A DNA stretch of 45,458 bases from Desulfobacterales bacterium (GTDB lineage: Bacteria; Desulfobacterota; Desulfobacteria; Desulfobacterales; Desulfatibacillaceae), in NCBI GenBank assembly GCA_020057225.1, contig JAGVGH010000136.1:1-45458 (forward strand). Direction: 5' to 3'. Each line of letters begins with the position of its first letter. Positions within the stretch are counted from its first letter, which is position 1. The notes beneath the pieces were generated by a model, which was not told the origin of the DNA, made no database searches, and saw nothing but the letters and a program-made list of their open reading frames with translations. Shown here one piece after another: positions 1 to 10,082 of this stretch. The translations under genes were made by a program, and so were the position numbers.

Positions 1-172
1 CAAGCGTGCTATCATTAGGGGAGGGAAGGGCCCGCGTACTCCGAGGGGTTTATCCCTTTGTGCGCAGAACCGGGCGTCCGCGCCCCAACGGTCCAGACGC
101 CCTGATCCCAGAGGCCCTTTCCGGTTCCGTCGCGGAGAGTCACGGGATCCCGTCCACAACACGGAGGCAGGC

Positions 173-3100
173 ATGGCGTCCCGCTACCGCGTTTCCCGGC
201 TCTTACGTTTCCCTTATGAGAACACCGCAACCAGGCCCCGCGGCGGGCCGGCGCCTTTCAATGGCGCGGCCCCGCGCGCTCTCCGGCACAGCCCGCGGAT
301 TTCCGGGACAGGAATCATCCTCTCTGCCCTGGCCCTCCTGGTCTCTCTTGCCGCCTCCCAGGCCCTGTCCCAGGCCCATCCGCCCAAGGTGGTCATCCTC
401 AACTCCTACCACCAGGGCGAGGAATGGTCCGACAAGGAACTCGCCGGAATTCTTCCAGTTCTCAGGAAGGCATACCCCCACCTTGTCCCATCGGTCGAGC
501 ACCTGGACGCGAAACGCTTTCCGGGCCCGCGGCACGCGGCGCGCCTTGTGGGGTTTTTGTCTCAAAAATACCGGGGCCAACATGTGGACCTGGTCATGGC
601 CCTGGACAATCCGGCGTTTGACCTTCTCCTGGAATCGCGTGACGCGGTTTTTCCGGGCGCTCCTGTGGTTTTCGCCGGCGTAAACGGATTCCGTCCTGAA
701 ACACTGGCCGGACAAACCGGTATCACAGGAGTCTGCGAGGCCCAGGATGTTGCGGGGACCCTCGGGCTTGCCCTTGACCTGCATCCAAAAACCCGGAAAG
801 TGCTCGTCATCCACGATTACACGCCCTCCGGACTCGCGGTGCGCAAAGACATGGACGCCGTATCTCCGGCTTTTAAAGGGCGGGTGGAGTTCGGGTATGT
901 CCCACCCTGCTCCATGGAGGCGTTGCGCAGCCTGCTTAAAAATTACCAACAGACCGAATCCCTGGTTCTCCTCCTTTCCTTTGTCACCGATACAAACAAC
1001 CATGCCTATACCCGGGAGGAAGGCACTCTCCTTATCGCATCCTCTTCTCCTGTGCCTGTCTATGCCATGCATGAGACCCGCCTGGGCCATGGAATTCTTG
1101 GCGGCCTGCTCCTGGAGGGCAAAGAGCACGGACGGCAGGCCGCCGGGCTGGCTCTGCGTGTTCTAAAGGGAGAGAACCCCGCGCGGATTCCTGTAGAGCG
1201 CAGCGTCTCCCGGCCTGTGTTTGATTATGTCCAGCTTCGGCGTTTTAGCGTGCCTCTCCGCTCCCTTCCCCAGGGAAGCCTTGTCGTCAACCGGCCGCGG
1301 ACACTTTGGGAGGAATACCGCGAAGTGGTCCTTCCTCTGGCCGCTGTTGTGTGCGGCCTGTTCGTTCTGCTCCTGGCCCTTGCCGCCGCCTTTTTCCGGC
1401 TAAGGCGTATTCACCGGGACTTCAAAAAAACGGAAGCCAGCCACCGCCAGATGTTCGACACCGCGAACGAAGGCATCTGGGCCATGGACGGGGAGTACCG
1501 GACCACCCTTGTCAACCGGCACATGGCCCACATGCTTGGGTACGCGCCCGAGGAGATGCCGGGCCGCAAGGTGCATGAGTTCATGTTCGGGGAGGACATT
1601 GAAGACCACAGCGCCCAGATGGCGCAACGGCAGTATGGAGCTTCCAGTGTGTATGAACGGCGCTTTCGCAAGAAGGACGGCTCCGTCCTTTGGACCCTTG
1701 TTTCCGCCTCTCCGAAAATCGGCCCTGGAGGACGCTTTGACGGCTCCTTCGCCATGTACACCGATATAACTTTAAGGAAAAGGGCGGAAGAGGCGCTCAA
1801 GGAAAACGAGGCCCGCTACCGCCAGATGTTTGAGACAAACCAGGCTGTCAAACTGATTATTGACCCGTCCGACGGGCGCATCATCGAGGCCAACGGGGCG
1901 GCCCACAGGTTTTACGGTTTTGGCGGCAATGTGCTCGCGCAACTGCGGGAAATGGACATCAACACCTTGCCCGGGGAGGAGGTCCGCAGGGAAATGGAAC
2001 GGGCGGCGGGCGAAGAGCGTCCGCATTTCCATTTCCGGCACAAGCTCGCCTCCGGTGAAATCCGGGATGTGGAGGTTTACTCCGGACCTATTGTCATTGG
2101 CGGCAGGAAACTATTGTATTCGATTGTGCATGACATCACACAGCGGAGAAGAGCCGAGGAGGCGCTCAAGGAAAGCGAGGAGCGCTTCCGCCTCCTTTAC
2201 GAGGACGCTCCGCTGGCCTACCAGTCCCTGGACGAGGAAGGCAATTTCGTGGAGGTGAACCCCGCCTGGCTCAGGGTTCTGGGATATTCACGGGAGGAGG
2301 TGATCGGCAAAAATTTCGCGGAGTTTATCGCTCCGGAATCGCGGGACCATTTCAGGGATAACTTCCCAAGATTCAAAGCCGTGGGCGAGGTTCTGGGCGT
2401 TGAGTTCGAGATGGTGAAAAAAGACGGCCGTCGCATTCTCGTTACGTTCAACGGAAAGATAGGGCGGGATTCCGGGGGCGGGTTCAAGCAGACCCATTGT
2501 ATTTTCCTGGATATCACTGAAAGCAAACGCGCCCAGGAGGCGCTCAGGGAAAGCGAGGAGAACTACGCCTTTGTGGTCAACTCCATGCAGGAGACCCTTT
2601 CGGTGATTGACACGGAAGGCCGTTTTCTTTTCGTCAACACCAAGGCCGCGAAAAACCTGTCCGGAGAAGGTCCGGAGAAGGTCACCGGAAAAAACCTGCG
2701 CGACTTTGTCCCTGAAGAAGATGCGGACTATCTCATCTCCCGATACAGAGAAACAGTCGCATCGGGAAAACCCATATCCCAGGACATCCGGGTCACCCTG
2801 TCAGGCGGCGCGCGCTGGTTTCACAACATCCGGCAGCCCGTTTTCTTTGGCCGGGAAAAAACACCCGCTGTGCTCAGCATGTCCCTGGACATCACGGCCC
2901 GCAAGCAAACCGAGGAGGCGCTTAAGGCGAGCGAAGAGAAATTCCGGACTCTGGCTGAAAGCAGCGAAGACTACATCATGCGCTATGACCGCAAGGGGCG
3001 GCATATCTACATGAATCCGGCGGGGCTTGCGGTCTCCGGGTTCTCGGAAAAGGATGTTCCCGGAAAAACCCACTGGGAACTGGGTTTTGATCCGGCCCTG

Positions 3101-4879
3101 TGCGCCCTTTGGGAAGAGAAGATAGAGGCCGCGTTTCAAACAGGCGCTCCCCGGCAGTGCCAGTTTGAATGGGAGAGCGTCAAGGGAAAAGTCACCCTTG
3201 ATTTGCGCTTTACCCCGGAATTCGGAGAAAACGGCCAGGTTGTCTCTGTGCTGGGAGTCTCCAGGGATATCACCGCCCTCAAACAGGCCGGGGAAAAGCT
3301 GCGCGACCAGATGGAATTTGTCTCAACACTCTTGGACACCATCCCCATCCCCGTGTTTTACAAAAACGCCAAGGGCAGATACCTGGGATGCAACCGGGCC
3401 TTCGAAAGCTTTTACGGCCTCCCCAAGGAAACACTTGTGGGAAAAACCGTGAAGGAGATCGGCATCGGCGAACAGGCGGCTCTTTTTGACGCCAAAGACC
3501 AGGAGCTTTTTCAAGCGCCCGGCACCCAGTTCTATGAAAGCACGGTCAAAACCGCCGCCGGAGAAAACAAGGACGTGCTGCTCCACAAAGCAACGTTTAC
3601 CGGTTCCCAGGGCCGGGTGGCCGGAATTATCGGCGCCATCCTCGACCTGACCGGGCGCAACAGGGCCCACGCGGAACGCCTTGCGATGCAGGAACGCCTG
3701 CTCCACTCCCAGAAACTCGAAAGCATCGGGGTGCTTTCGGGAGGCATCGCCCACGACTTCAACAACCTCCTCATGGCTGTTCTCGGCAACCTGGACATGG
3801 CCCTGTACGACATTTCAGCCTATTCTCCGGCCCGGCAGCCTGTGGAGGCCGCCATTCAAGCCTCGAAGCGCGCGGCGGACCTTACACGCCAGCTTTTGGC
3901 CTACTCGGGCAAGGGCAGGTTTGTGGTGGCGGAGGTGGACCTGAACGCGGTGGTGCGGGAAAACGCGCGCATGCTCAAGGCCGCCATTTCCAAAAATGTG
4001 AGCCTGGAGATACTGGCCGCTGAAAACCTGCCCCAGGTCATGGCCACGCCGGAGCAGGTGCAGCAGGTGGTGATGAATCTCATCACCAACGCGTCGGAGG
4101 CCATTTGCGATAATCCCGGAGTGGTAACCCTCAAAACCTTCACCTGCGACTGCGGCGCGGAGGAGCTTTCCAAAAGCCTCGCCGGAGATATCCCGCCTCC
4201 GGGAAAATTCGTCGCGCTTGAGGTCATGGACACAGGCTGCGGAATGGACGCGGCCACTTTGGCGAAACTCTTCGACCCCTTCTTTTCAACGAAATTCCAG
4301 GGCCGGGGCCTTGGAATGTCCGCCGTGCTGGGCATTGTGCGGGGACACCAGGGCGCGATTTTCGTGGATTCCGCGCCGGGACTGGGAACCACCATCCGGG
4401 TTTTGTTTCCATTGTCCGCGGACGCCAGGCCGTCTGTGCCCGGGGAAACCCGGAAGGAGCCTGCCGCTCCGACAAACCCCTGCGCGGCCCGGGAAAAGAA
4501 AGGACTGGTCCTTCTGGCGGACGATGAGGAGGCGGTGCTGAACGTGGGTGAAAAGATGCTCCAAAGGCTGGGGTACGATGTCCTTACAGCGGAAGACGGG
4601 GACGAGGCCCTTGCAACCTACGCGCGCCATGCCGAACGGATTGTCTGCATTGTTTTGGACTGGAGGATGCCCAGGCTGGACGGGCCCGCCACCCTGGCCT
4701 TGCTTCGGCAAACCGCGCCGGATGTCCCGGTGGTCCTGTCGAGCGGGTATTCCCAGGAAGAGGCTCTATCCAGGCTGGACAACAACCGCCATGTGGCTTT
4801 CATCCAAAAGCCCTATACTTTGGGAAACCTGGAAAATATCCTTGCGAAAGCCACGCGGAAAACCGGGGAGGGAAACTGA
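173..4879 (+). CDS. Hybrid sensor histidine kinase/response regulator: N-terminal ABC substrate-binding-like sensor, about six PAS domains, HisKA/HATPase, C-terminal receiver
   Basis: 1568-aa ORF; N-terminal 'PPKVVILNSYHQGEEWSDKELAGI' then TM; repeated PAS linkers ('RAEEALKESEERFR' and similar); H-box 'IGVLSGGIAHDFNNLL', N-box 'NLITNASEAI', 'DTGCGMD', receiver 'LLADDEEAV...VLDWRMPRLDG'. Confidence 0.93.
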   Translation: MASRYRVSRLLRFPYENTATRPRGGPAPFNGAAPRALRHSPRISGTGIILSALALLVSLAASQALSQAHPPKVVILNSYHQGEEWSDKELAGILPVLRKAYPHLVPSVEHLDAKRFPGPRHAARLVGFLSQKYRGQHVDLVMALDNPAFDLLLESRDAVFPGAPVVFAGVNGFRPETLAGQTGITGVCEAQDVAGTLGLALDLHPKTRKVLVIHDYTPSGLAVRKDMDAVSPAFKGRVEFGYVPPCSMEALRSLLKNYQQTESLVLLLSFVTDTNNHAYTREEGTLLIASSSPVPVYAMHETRLGHGILGGLLLEGKEHGRQAAGLALRVLKGENPARIPVERSVSRPVFDYVQLRRFSVPLRSLPQGSLVVNRPRTLWEEYREVVLPLAAVVCGLFVLLLALAAAFFRLRRIHRDFKKTEASHRQMFDTANEGIWAMDGEYRTTLVNRHMAHMLGYAPEEMPGRKVHEFMFGEDIEDHSAQMAQRQYGASSVYERRFRKKDGSVLWTLVSASPKIGPGGRFDGSFAMYTDITLRKRAEEALKENEARYRQMFETNQAVKLIIDPSDGRIIEANGAAHRFYGFGGNVLAQLREMDINTLPGEEVRREMERAAGEERPHFHFRHKLASGEIRDVEVYSGPIVIGGRKLLYSIVHDITQRRRAEEALKESEERFRLLYEDAPLAYQSLDEEGNFVEVNPAWLRVLGYSREEVIGKNFAEFIAPESRDHFRDNFPRFKAVGEVLGVEFEMVKKDGRRILVTFNGKIGRDSGGGFKQTHCIFLDITESKRAQEALRESEENYAFVVNSMQETLSVIDTEGRFLFVNTKAAKNLSGEGPEKVTGKNLRDFVPEEDADYLISRYRETVASGKPISQDIRVTLSGGARWFHNIRQPVFFGREKTPAVLSMSLDITARKQTEEALKASEEKFRTLAESSEDYIMRYDRKGRHIYMNPAGLAVSGFSEKDVPGKTHWELGFDPALCALWEEKIEAAFQTGAPRQCQFEWESVKGKVTLDLRFTPEFGENGQVVSVLGVSRDITALKQAGEKLRDQMEFVSTLLDTIPIPVFYKNAKGRYLGCNRAFESFYGLPKETLVGKTVKEIGIGEQAALFDAKDQELFQAPGTQFYESTVKTAAGENKDVLLHKATFTGSQGRVAGIIGAILDLTGRNRAHAERLAMQERLLHSQKLESIGVLSGGIAHDFNNLLMAVLGNLDMALYDISAYSPARQPVEAAIQASKRAADLTRQLLAYSGKGRFVVAEVDLNAVVRENARMLKAAISKNVSLEILAAENLPQVMATPEQVQQVVMNLITNASEAICDNPGVVTLKTFTCDCGAEELSKSLAGDIPPPGKFVALEVMDTGCGMDAATLAKLFDPFFSTKFQGRGLGMSAVLGIVRGHQGAIFVDSAPGLGTTIRVLFPLSADARPSVPGETRKEPAAPTNPCAAREKKGLVLLADDEEAVLNVGEKMLQRLGYDVLTAEDGDEALATYARHAERIVCIVLDWRMPRLDGPATLALLRQTAPDVPVVLSSGYSQEEALSRLDNNRHVAFIQKPYTLGNLENILAKATRKTGEGN

Positions 4880-4999
4880 TACCAAAATGCGGTCCAATCC
4901 GTAACACCCTGCCTGCTGAAAGCTCCCGCTCAATCTCCCTCTCCCTGCGGGAGAGGGCCGTGGTGAGGGCATACCTTGTCTGATTGCGCCTTGGTATCA
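4877..4999. repeat. MITE-like palindromic element with terminal TGATACCAA...TTGGTATCA and an internal CTCTCCCTGCGGGAGAGGG hairpin
   Basis: 9-bp perfect terminal inverted repeat (longer if imperfect: ...GCGGTCCAATC / GATTGCGCC...); left end contains the TGA stop of the upstream kinase. Confidence 0.6.
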
Positions 5000-5565
5000 A
5001 TCCTCAAAGATTCTCCCGAAACTCCGAAACTTCAGAGGTGAGGAAACAGGGCTTGAGATTCCCGTCTCCGTACCTGTCGGGGCACCCAATAATTTCGAGA
5101 CGGAACGGCGTTACATTCTTGAATATCTTTGCCTTGTTGAAAGAATAAAAGAGAACGGTTGAATGATTTTTTTCAACCTTTACATGCATCATTACCCTTT
5201 CACATTTCCATACCGGAAGAGGGGCCCTCCGCCCCCGGCGTTTCTTGGCTTTCAAACACAAACCTTGCTTTACACCGCCCCGCTTTTTGCGCTATGCTAC
5301 CGGGAATTCCAGGTTGCTTTTTCCTGCGGATTTTGGGTATTCTCATGTGATTTCCCGGCAACCCGCGGCGTCCCCGCGACGGCCTGACGCTCCTCCCTTA
5401 ACCGTCCCCGGCCTGAAGAACGGCCCAGGGAGAACGGGCATCCGCCTGTTGGCGCGCGGTTGCCTGTGCAGGCCCGAAACGCGCCGGAATATCCATGGCG
5501 ATACAGCCCGGCGCCCATGGTTACGCTGTCCAAACCCGGTAAACCTCAACAGGAAGGGAGATGCC

Positions 5566-6357
5566 GTGAGCTACTATTACGCCAAAGGCGGGGACAAAAT
5601 CGGCCCCTTGACAGGGGAGGAATTCGGTCTGGCTCTGGACAGGGGGGATGTGGGCCCGTCCACCCTGGTCTGGACCTCGGGAATGGACAACTGGAAACCC
5701 TTTGCGGACGCGGCAAGCCTTTTTCCCGCCCGGTCTCCCTCCGCTCCTTCGGTCCCTGCGGCCTCGCCGGTTTCCGCCTATCCGGCCCAGGCGGAAAATC
5801 CCGTCTCCCAGCCCGGAAAACAAGCATGCGCCGAGTGCGGCGGCCTCTTCGATCCCGACGACATGGTGCGGCACGGAGCCTCCTGGATCTGCGCGGGCTG
5901 CAAGCCGCTCTTCCTCCAAAAACTCCGCGAGGGTGTCGGCCTTCGAAGCGCCATGAACTACGCCGGATTCTGGATACGTGTCGCCGCGTATTTGCTGGAC
6001 TGGGTCATCAACCTTGTGTTGACCGTCGTTGTCACGTTTGTCCCCGGCCTGCTCTTTATTGGTGACGACTCCGGAATCGGAGGACTCATTGGCACGGTTT
6101 TAGGGGCGATCATTGGTCCCGCCTACTACGTGTTTTTTGTCGGCAAGTACGCGGCGACTCCAGGAAAAATGGCCATCGGGCTTAAAATTGTCCGGAGCGA
6201 CGGAAGCAGAGTTTCTTATCCGCGGGCGTTTGCCCGTATTTTCGCCTTATCACTGGCGGCGATTCCCCTTGGCGCGGGCCTCATCGCCGTCGGGTTCGAC
6301 CCCGAAAAACGTGGCTGGCATGACAGAATATGCGATACCCGCGTCATTCGGAAATAG
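5566..6357 (+). CDS. GYF_2-domain / RDD-family membrane protein
   Basis: GTG start after AGGGAG; 'YYAKGGDKIGPLTGEEFGLAL...LVWTSGMDNWKPF' (GYF_2), CxxC...CxxC zinc ribbon, RDD 'AGFWIRVAAYLLDWVINL...GKYAATPGKMAIGLKIV'; ORF open upstream so the start is inferred. Confidence 0.82.
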   Translation: MSYYYAKGGDKIGPLTGEEFGLALDRGDVGPSTLVWTSGMDNWKPFADAASLFPARSPSAPSVPAASPVSAYPAQAENPVSQPGKQACAECGGLFDPDDMVRHGASWICAGCKPLFLQKLREGVGLRSAMNYAGFWIRVAAYLLDWVINLVLTVVVTFVPGLLFIGDDSGIGGLIGTVLGAIIGPAYYVFFVGKYAATPGKMAIGLKIVRSDGSRVSYPRAFARIFALSLAAIPLGAGLIAVGFDPEKRGWHDRICDTRVIRK

Positions 6358-6371
6358 TAAAAGGTGCTGGA

Positions 6372-6929
6372 ATGCTTACCTGCGACAACTGCAACACCGC
6401 GGTTCCGGGATATTTGGTGAACACCGGCGAGGCGCGCTGCCCGGGATGCGGGGATAAAATCACAGCCTACGCGTTTCCGGCCATCGCGCGGGTGGAGCAA
6501 GGGCAGCATCCCGAGTCCCTTATGGAGCTGGGTCACGCGGGATGCTTTTACCATCCCGGCAAAAAGGCCGTTGTGCCCTGCGGATCCTGCGGAAGATTCC
6601 TGTGCGCTCTGTGCGATCTGGAACTGGACGGCAAACACCTCTGCCCTGCCTGCCTGGAAACCGGAAAGGACGCGGGGAAAATCGCCTCGGTGGAGAAGGA
6701 GCGGGTCAACCATGACTCCCTAGTCCTCTCCATGGCTATTCTCCCCGTTCTGATCTGGCCGATAGTCGTGATAACCGCTCCATTGACCATCTATTCCACG
6801 TTCCGCCACTGGAAAAAGCCGCTTTCCCTCACCCGGAAAAGCCGGTGGCGGTTCATTGCCGGCTCAGGAATCGCACTCCTTGAACTGGCCGGAATCGCCG
6901 TCATTGCCATCACCCTAGCGGCCCAATGA
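6372..6929 (+). CDS. B-box-type zinc-finger membrane protein
   Basis: 'CDNC...CPGCG', 'CFYHPGKKAVVPCGSCGRFLCALCDLELDGKHLCPACL' and two C-terminal hydrophobic segments. Confidence 0.75.
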   Translation: MLTCDNCNTAVPGYLVNTGEARCPGCGDKITAYAFPAIARVEQGQHPESLMELGHAGCFYHPGKKAVVPCGSCGRFLCALCDLELDGKHLCPACLETGKDAGKIASVEKERVNHDSLVLSMAILPVLIWPIVVITAPLTIYSTFRHWKKPLSLTRKSRWRFIAGSGIALLELAGIAVIAITLAAQ

Positions 6930-8104
6930 ACGGCCTTTTGCGGGAAGGAATGAAACAGCCGGTTCCCTATAAAAAGCTGCCCGGAACAGCCACCCTTTGG
7001 CTTGTTGGATCCCAACGCCTATGGGCAGGTCCGGACCATCTGCTAATGGTGACAAGCTCAGGATACACCGAGGCATATAAACGGTTCGCCTACCGGGACA
7101 TTCAGGGCTTTGTGAGCCGCCGCACCTGCCACTGGGCTTTGGGCCTTGGCCTGGGAGGTTTCTTCTCGGCCCTGGGCGTGCTTCTGTGCTTTACGGAAGA
7201 CGGGTGGAGCCTGGGCGCTTTCTTTCTTTTCTTCGCGTTGCCCGTGGCTTTGTGGAACCTCGTGTTCGGCCCCACCTGCCGGACAACCATCCGGACCGCG
7301 GTCCAAACCGAGAAGGTGCCGTCCCTGTCGCGCGCCCGGCATTTCCGCAAGGCCATGCGGCAGGTGCTGCCGCGCATCCAGGAGGCCCAGGGGGTGCTGA
7401 CCCCGGAGGAGTACGAGGGCGCGTTCCGGGAGGCAAAGGAACAAAGACCCGGGACGCCGCCGCCTGTTCCTTTGGAACAAGGCATAGAGAACACGGAAGG
7501 GGCACAGGGTCTGTTCGCGGGGCGGCGGACTCTGTATGACGATATGCGGAAGGATATTGGGCTGAGTCTTCCACAACGCGCTTCCTTGGACGCTCCCCCC
7601 GGCCTTCCCGGCGCCGCCTTGGCCGGGCGCGGTCAAGCCCGGAAAGCCGCCCGTTTCTGGAGCGCCTCGCCTCATTTCCGGGCTTTTGTCTGCCTTTTCG
7701 CCTCAACCGCCCTGGACGCGACACGGTTTTCCTTCACATCCTCGGCGCCCGGTCTTGCCGCGTTGTTTCTGGGATCGGCCGCCATCATTTTTTTTATCCT
7801 GGGGCTGGTAAAACAATACAATACGGACCTGCCCGGGATGATCCGGTTTCTGACATGGGCGGGCGCCGCGTTTTGTCTTATCAAACTGGCTATCCTCTAC
7901 ATAACAGGGGTACTGAGCCTTGCGATAAACGCACCGGATGAGTTGGCCGCCAACGCGGATATTGCCCTTGCAATGGCACGGCTCTCCCCCTATGACGGTC
8001 ACGGCGGCATGGCCGTCCTCCTCGTCTGTGTGTTTGGCGGGCTTGCCGTCTCCCTTCCCGGCCTTGCCCTGGTCTTCTATCACCGCGCGCGGAGAAGGCC
8101 ATGA
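6926..8104 (+). CDS. Membrane protein of unknown function
   Basis: 392-aa ORF, several hydrophobic segments, 4-nt overlaps with both neighbours. Confidence 0.75.
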   Translation: MNGLLREGMKQPVPYKKLPGTATLWLVGSQRLWAGPDHLLMVTSSGYTEAYKRFAYRDIQGFVSRRTCHWALGLGLGGFFSALGVLLCFTEDGWSLGAFFLFFALPVALWNLVFGPTCRTTIRTAVQTEKVPSLSRARHFRKAMRQVLPRIQEAQGVLTPEEYEGAFREAKEQRPGTPPPVPLEQGIENTEGAQGLFAGRRTLYDDMRKDIGLSLPQRASLDAPPGLPGAALAGRGQARKAARFWSASPHFRAFVCLFASTALDATRFSFTSSAPGLAALFLGSAAIIFFILGLVKQYNTDLPGMIRFLTWAGAAFCLIKLAILYITGVLSLAINAPDELAANADIALAMARLSPYDGHGGMAVLLVCVFGGLAVSLPGLALVFYHRARRRP

Positions 8105-8418
8105 CCGCGCTTCATCAAGAGCGCTGCGCCCACCACGCCGCCCGGGAGGCCGCGGCAAAATGCCTTTCCTGCGGACGGTTCTTTTGCCGGGAATGCGTCA
8201 CCGAGCACCTGGGCCGGGTGCTGTGCGCGGAGTGCCTGGCGCGGGAGGGTGAAAAAAAGGCGGCGCGCAGGCGCAGGCTGGCAAGCCTCCGCCAGGCGGG
8301 AATGTTCATCGCGGGCTTTTTCCTGGTCTGGCTGGTGTTTCACACCACAGGCAGGGCGCTTATGGCGATCCCGGACTCCTTCCATGAAGGCACGGTGTGG
8401 GAGGAGGCGCTGCCATGA
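8101..8418 (+). CDS. Small B-box-type zinc-finger protein with TM segment
   Basis: 'CAHHAAREAAAKCLSCGRFFCRECVTEHLGRVLCAECL' then hydrophobic helix; overlaps neighbours. Confidence 0.75.
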   Translation: MTALHQERCAHHAAREAAAKCLSCGRFFCRECVTEHLGRVLCAECLAREGEKKAARRRRLASLRQAGMFIAGFFLVWLVFHTTGRALMAIPDSFHEGTVWEEALP

Positions 8419-10082
8419 GCGCGAAACCCGGCCGCGAGAGCCAGGTTCCGGGGGCCATGGAACTCCTGGACGAGGCCGCGCACCTGTTGCGGGCAAGGCC
8501 CGCGGCTTTTTTGTTCTCTTACGCGGCCGGCACGCTTCCCTTTGTATTGGGCCTGTTATACTTTTGGGGAGACATGAGCACAAACGCCTTTGGCGCGGAG
8601 CATCTCACCGCCTCCGCCTTTGCCATGGCCGCGCTCTTTGTATGGATGAAAGTCTGGCACACGCGTTTTTCCCTGCTTCTGCATGAAACCGCCTCGGGCA
8701 TTCCCATGGGTCCCATGAGCCTTGGCCGCTGGTGGAAAATTACCGCGACCCAGACCTTTTTGCATGCCACAAGCCTTTTTGTCCTGCCTGTGGCGTTCCT
8801 GATCACCCTCCCCGCCGGATACTGCGTCGCGTTTTACCACAACGTCTCCCTCCTGGGGGACGGAAGGGAAGAGAGCCTTTTCTCTGTGGCGGAGGAAGCC
8901 TGGGCACAGGCCCGCCTGTGGCCGGGACAAAACCACACCGCGCTTCTCTGGCTCGCGTTGTTTTCCGTTCCTGTTCTCATCAACATCGCGGCGGCCCTGG
9001 CCGGGGCGCCCCACATGGCCAAAATGTTTCTGGGACTCGATTCCGCGTTTACCCTGGCCGGGCCGCGCTCCATCCTGAACACCACATGGCTCGCCGCGGT
9101 GTGCGCGCTCTCCTGGACGGTGATGACACCCCTGGTAAAAGCCTTTTACGTGCTACGGTGCTACCATGGGAAATCGCTCCGCACAGGCGCGGACCTTTCC
9201 CGCGCCCTCAAGCGGATTGCCGTGAAAAAATCCGTGGCGGCGTGCGCGCTGCTGGCTCTTCTGGCGGGCGCCGCCCTTTCCCCCGGTCTTTGCAGGGCGG
9301 CGGAGACGCTTTCTCCCCCGTCCGGAAAAGAGGCGTCTGTCCCGCCGGAGGAGCTTTCTAAAAGCCTTGATCAGGTGCTCTCCGAGCGCGCGTTTACCTG
9401 GCGCGTTCCCCAGGAGGAAAAACCTGTGGCGGAACAAGGAGCAATCGCTTCCTTTATCGGGTGGATAGCGGAACAACTCGGAGACGCCCTCAAATATCTG
9501 GGAGAGCGGATCGCCCGCCTTTACAACTGGATACGGAAACTTTTTCCTAAACGGAATCCGCAGGACAACGAAGAATCCGCCGGACTCAGCCCGGAAACCC
9601 TGCGGATTCTGGCCTTGATTATTCTTGCCCTGAGCGCTCTTGGACTTCTCTGGCTTGGGGTCCGCGCGCTGCGCGCGCGCCGGGCAAAGCCCGCGCTTGT
9701 CCCTGTTCCGGTCCCGCCCGCGCCCGACCTCATGGACGAGAAAACAACGGCCGCGGACCTGCCCGCGGGCGAATGGCTGACACTGGCCCGGGAGCTTCTT
9801 GCCCGGGGCGCGGCCCTCGAAGCCTTGCGCGCGTTTTATTTCGCGACCCTGGCATCCCTTGCGGACGCGCGCCTTGTCACCATCACCCAATACAAAACAA
9901 ACGGCGAGTACGCGGGCGAAGTCCGGCGCAGGGGACACGCCATTCCGGAGCTTCCCGGGGAGTTCGCCCGGCATGTCCAGGCTTTTGACCGGGCATGGTA
10001 TGGAAAACACGCCGTGGAAATGGACGAGGCGCGGAGCTTCGCGCTTCAGCATGAGAGGATAAGCGCCCTTGCCCTCCGCTAG
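8415..10082 (+). CDS. DUF4129-type multi-pass membrane protein
   Basis: Several TM segments; C-terminal 'AGEWLTLARELLARGAALEALRAFYFATLASLADARLVTITQYKTNGEYAGEV' resembles DUF4129; position next to MoxR/DUF58 genes. Confidence 0.75.
   Translation: MSAKPGRESQVPGAMELLDEAAHLLRARPAAFLFSYAAGTLPFVLGLLYFWGDMSTNAFGAEHLTASAFAMAALFVWMKVWHTRFSLLLHETASGIPMGPMSLGRWWKITATQTFLHATSLFVLPVAFLITLPAGYCVAFYHNVSLLGDGREESLFSVAEEAWAQARLWPGQNHTALLWLALFSVPVLINIAAALAGAPHMAKMFLGLDSAFTLAGPRSILNTTWLAAVCALSWTVMTPLVKAFYVLRCYHGKSLRTGADLSRALKRIAVKKSVAACALLALLAGAALSPGLCRAAETLSPPSGKEASVPPEELSKSLDQVLSERAFTWRVPQEEKPVAEQGAIASFIGWIAEQLGDALKYLGERIARLYNWIRKLFPKRNPQDNEESAGLSPETLRILALIILALSALGLLWLGVRALRARRAKPALVPVPVPPAPDLMDEKTTAADLPAGEWLTLARELLARGAALEALRAFYFATLASLADARLVTITQYKTNGEYAGEVRRRGHAIPELPGEFARHVQAFDRAWYGKHAVEMDEARSFALQHERISALALR

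Noticed and set aside
203-1129. 308-aa - strand ORF
   Set aside because: Antisense to the kinase sensor domain; shadow ORF
5004-5261. 85-aa - strand ORF in the intergenic region
   Set aside because: No motif, weak start context and repeat-adjacent; not enough to call
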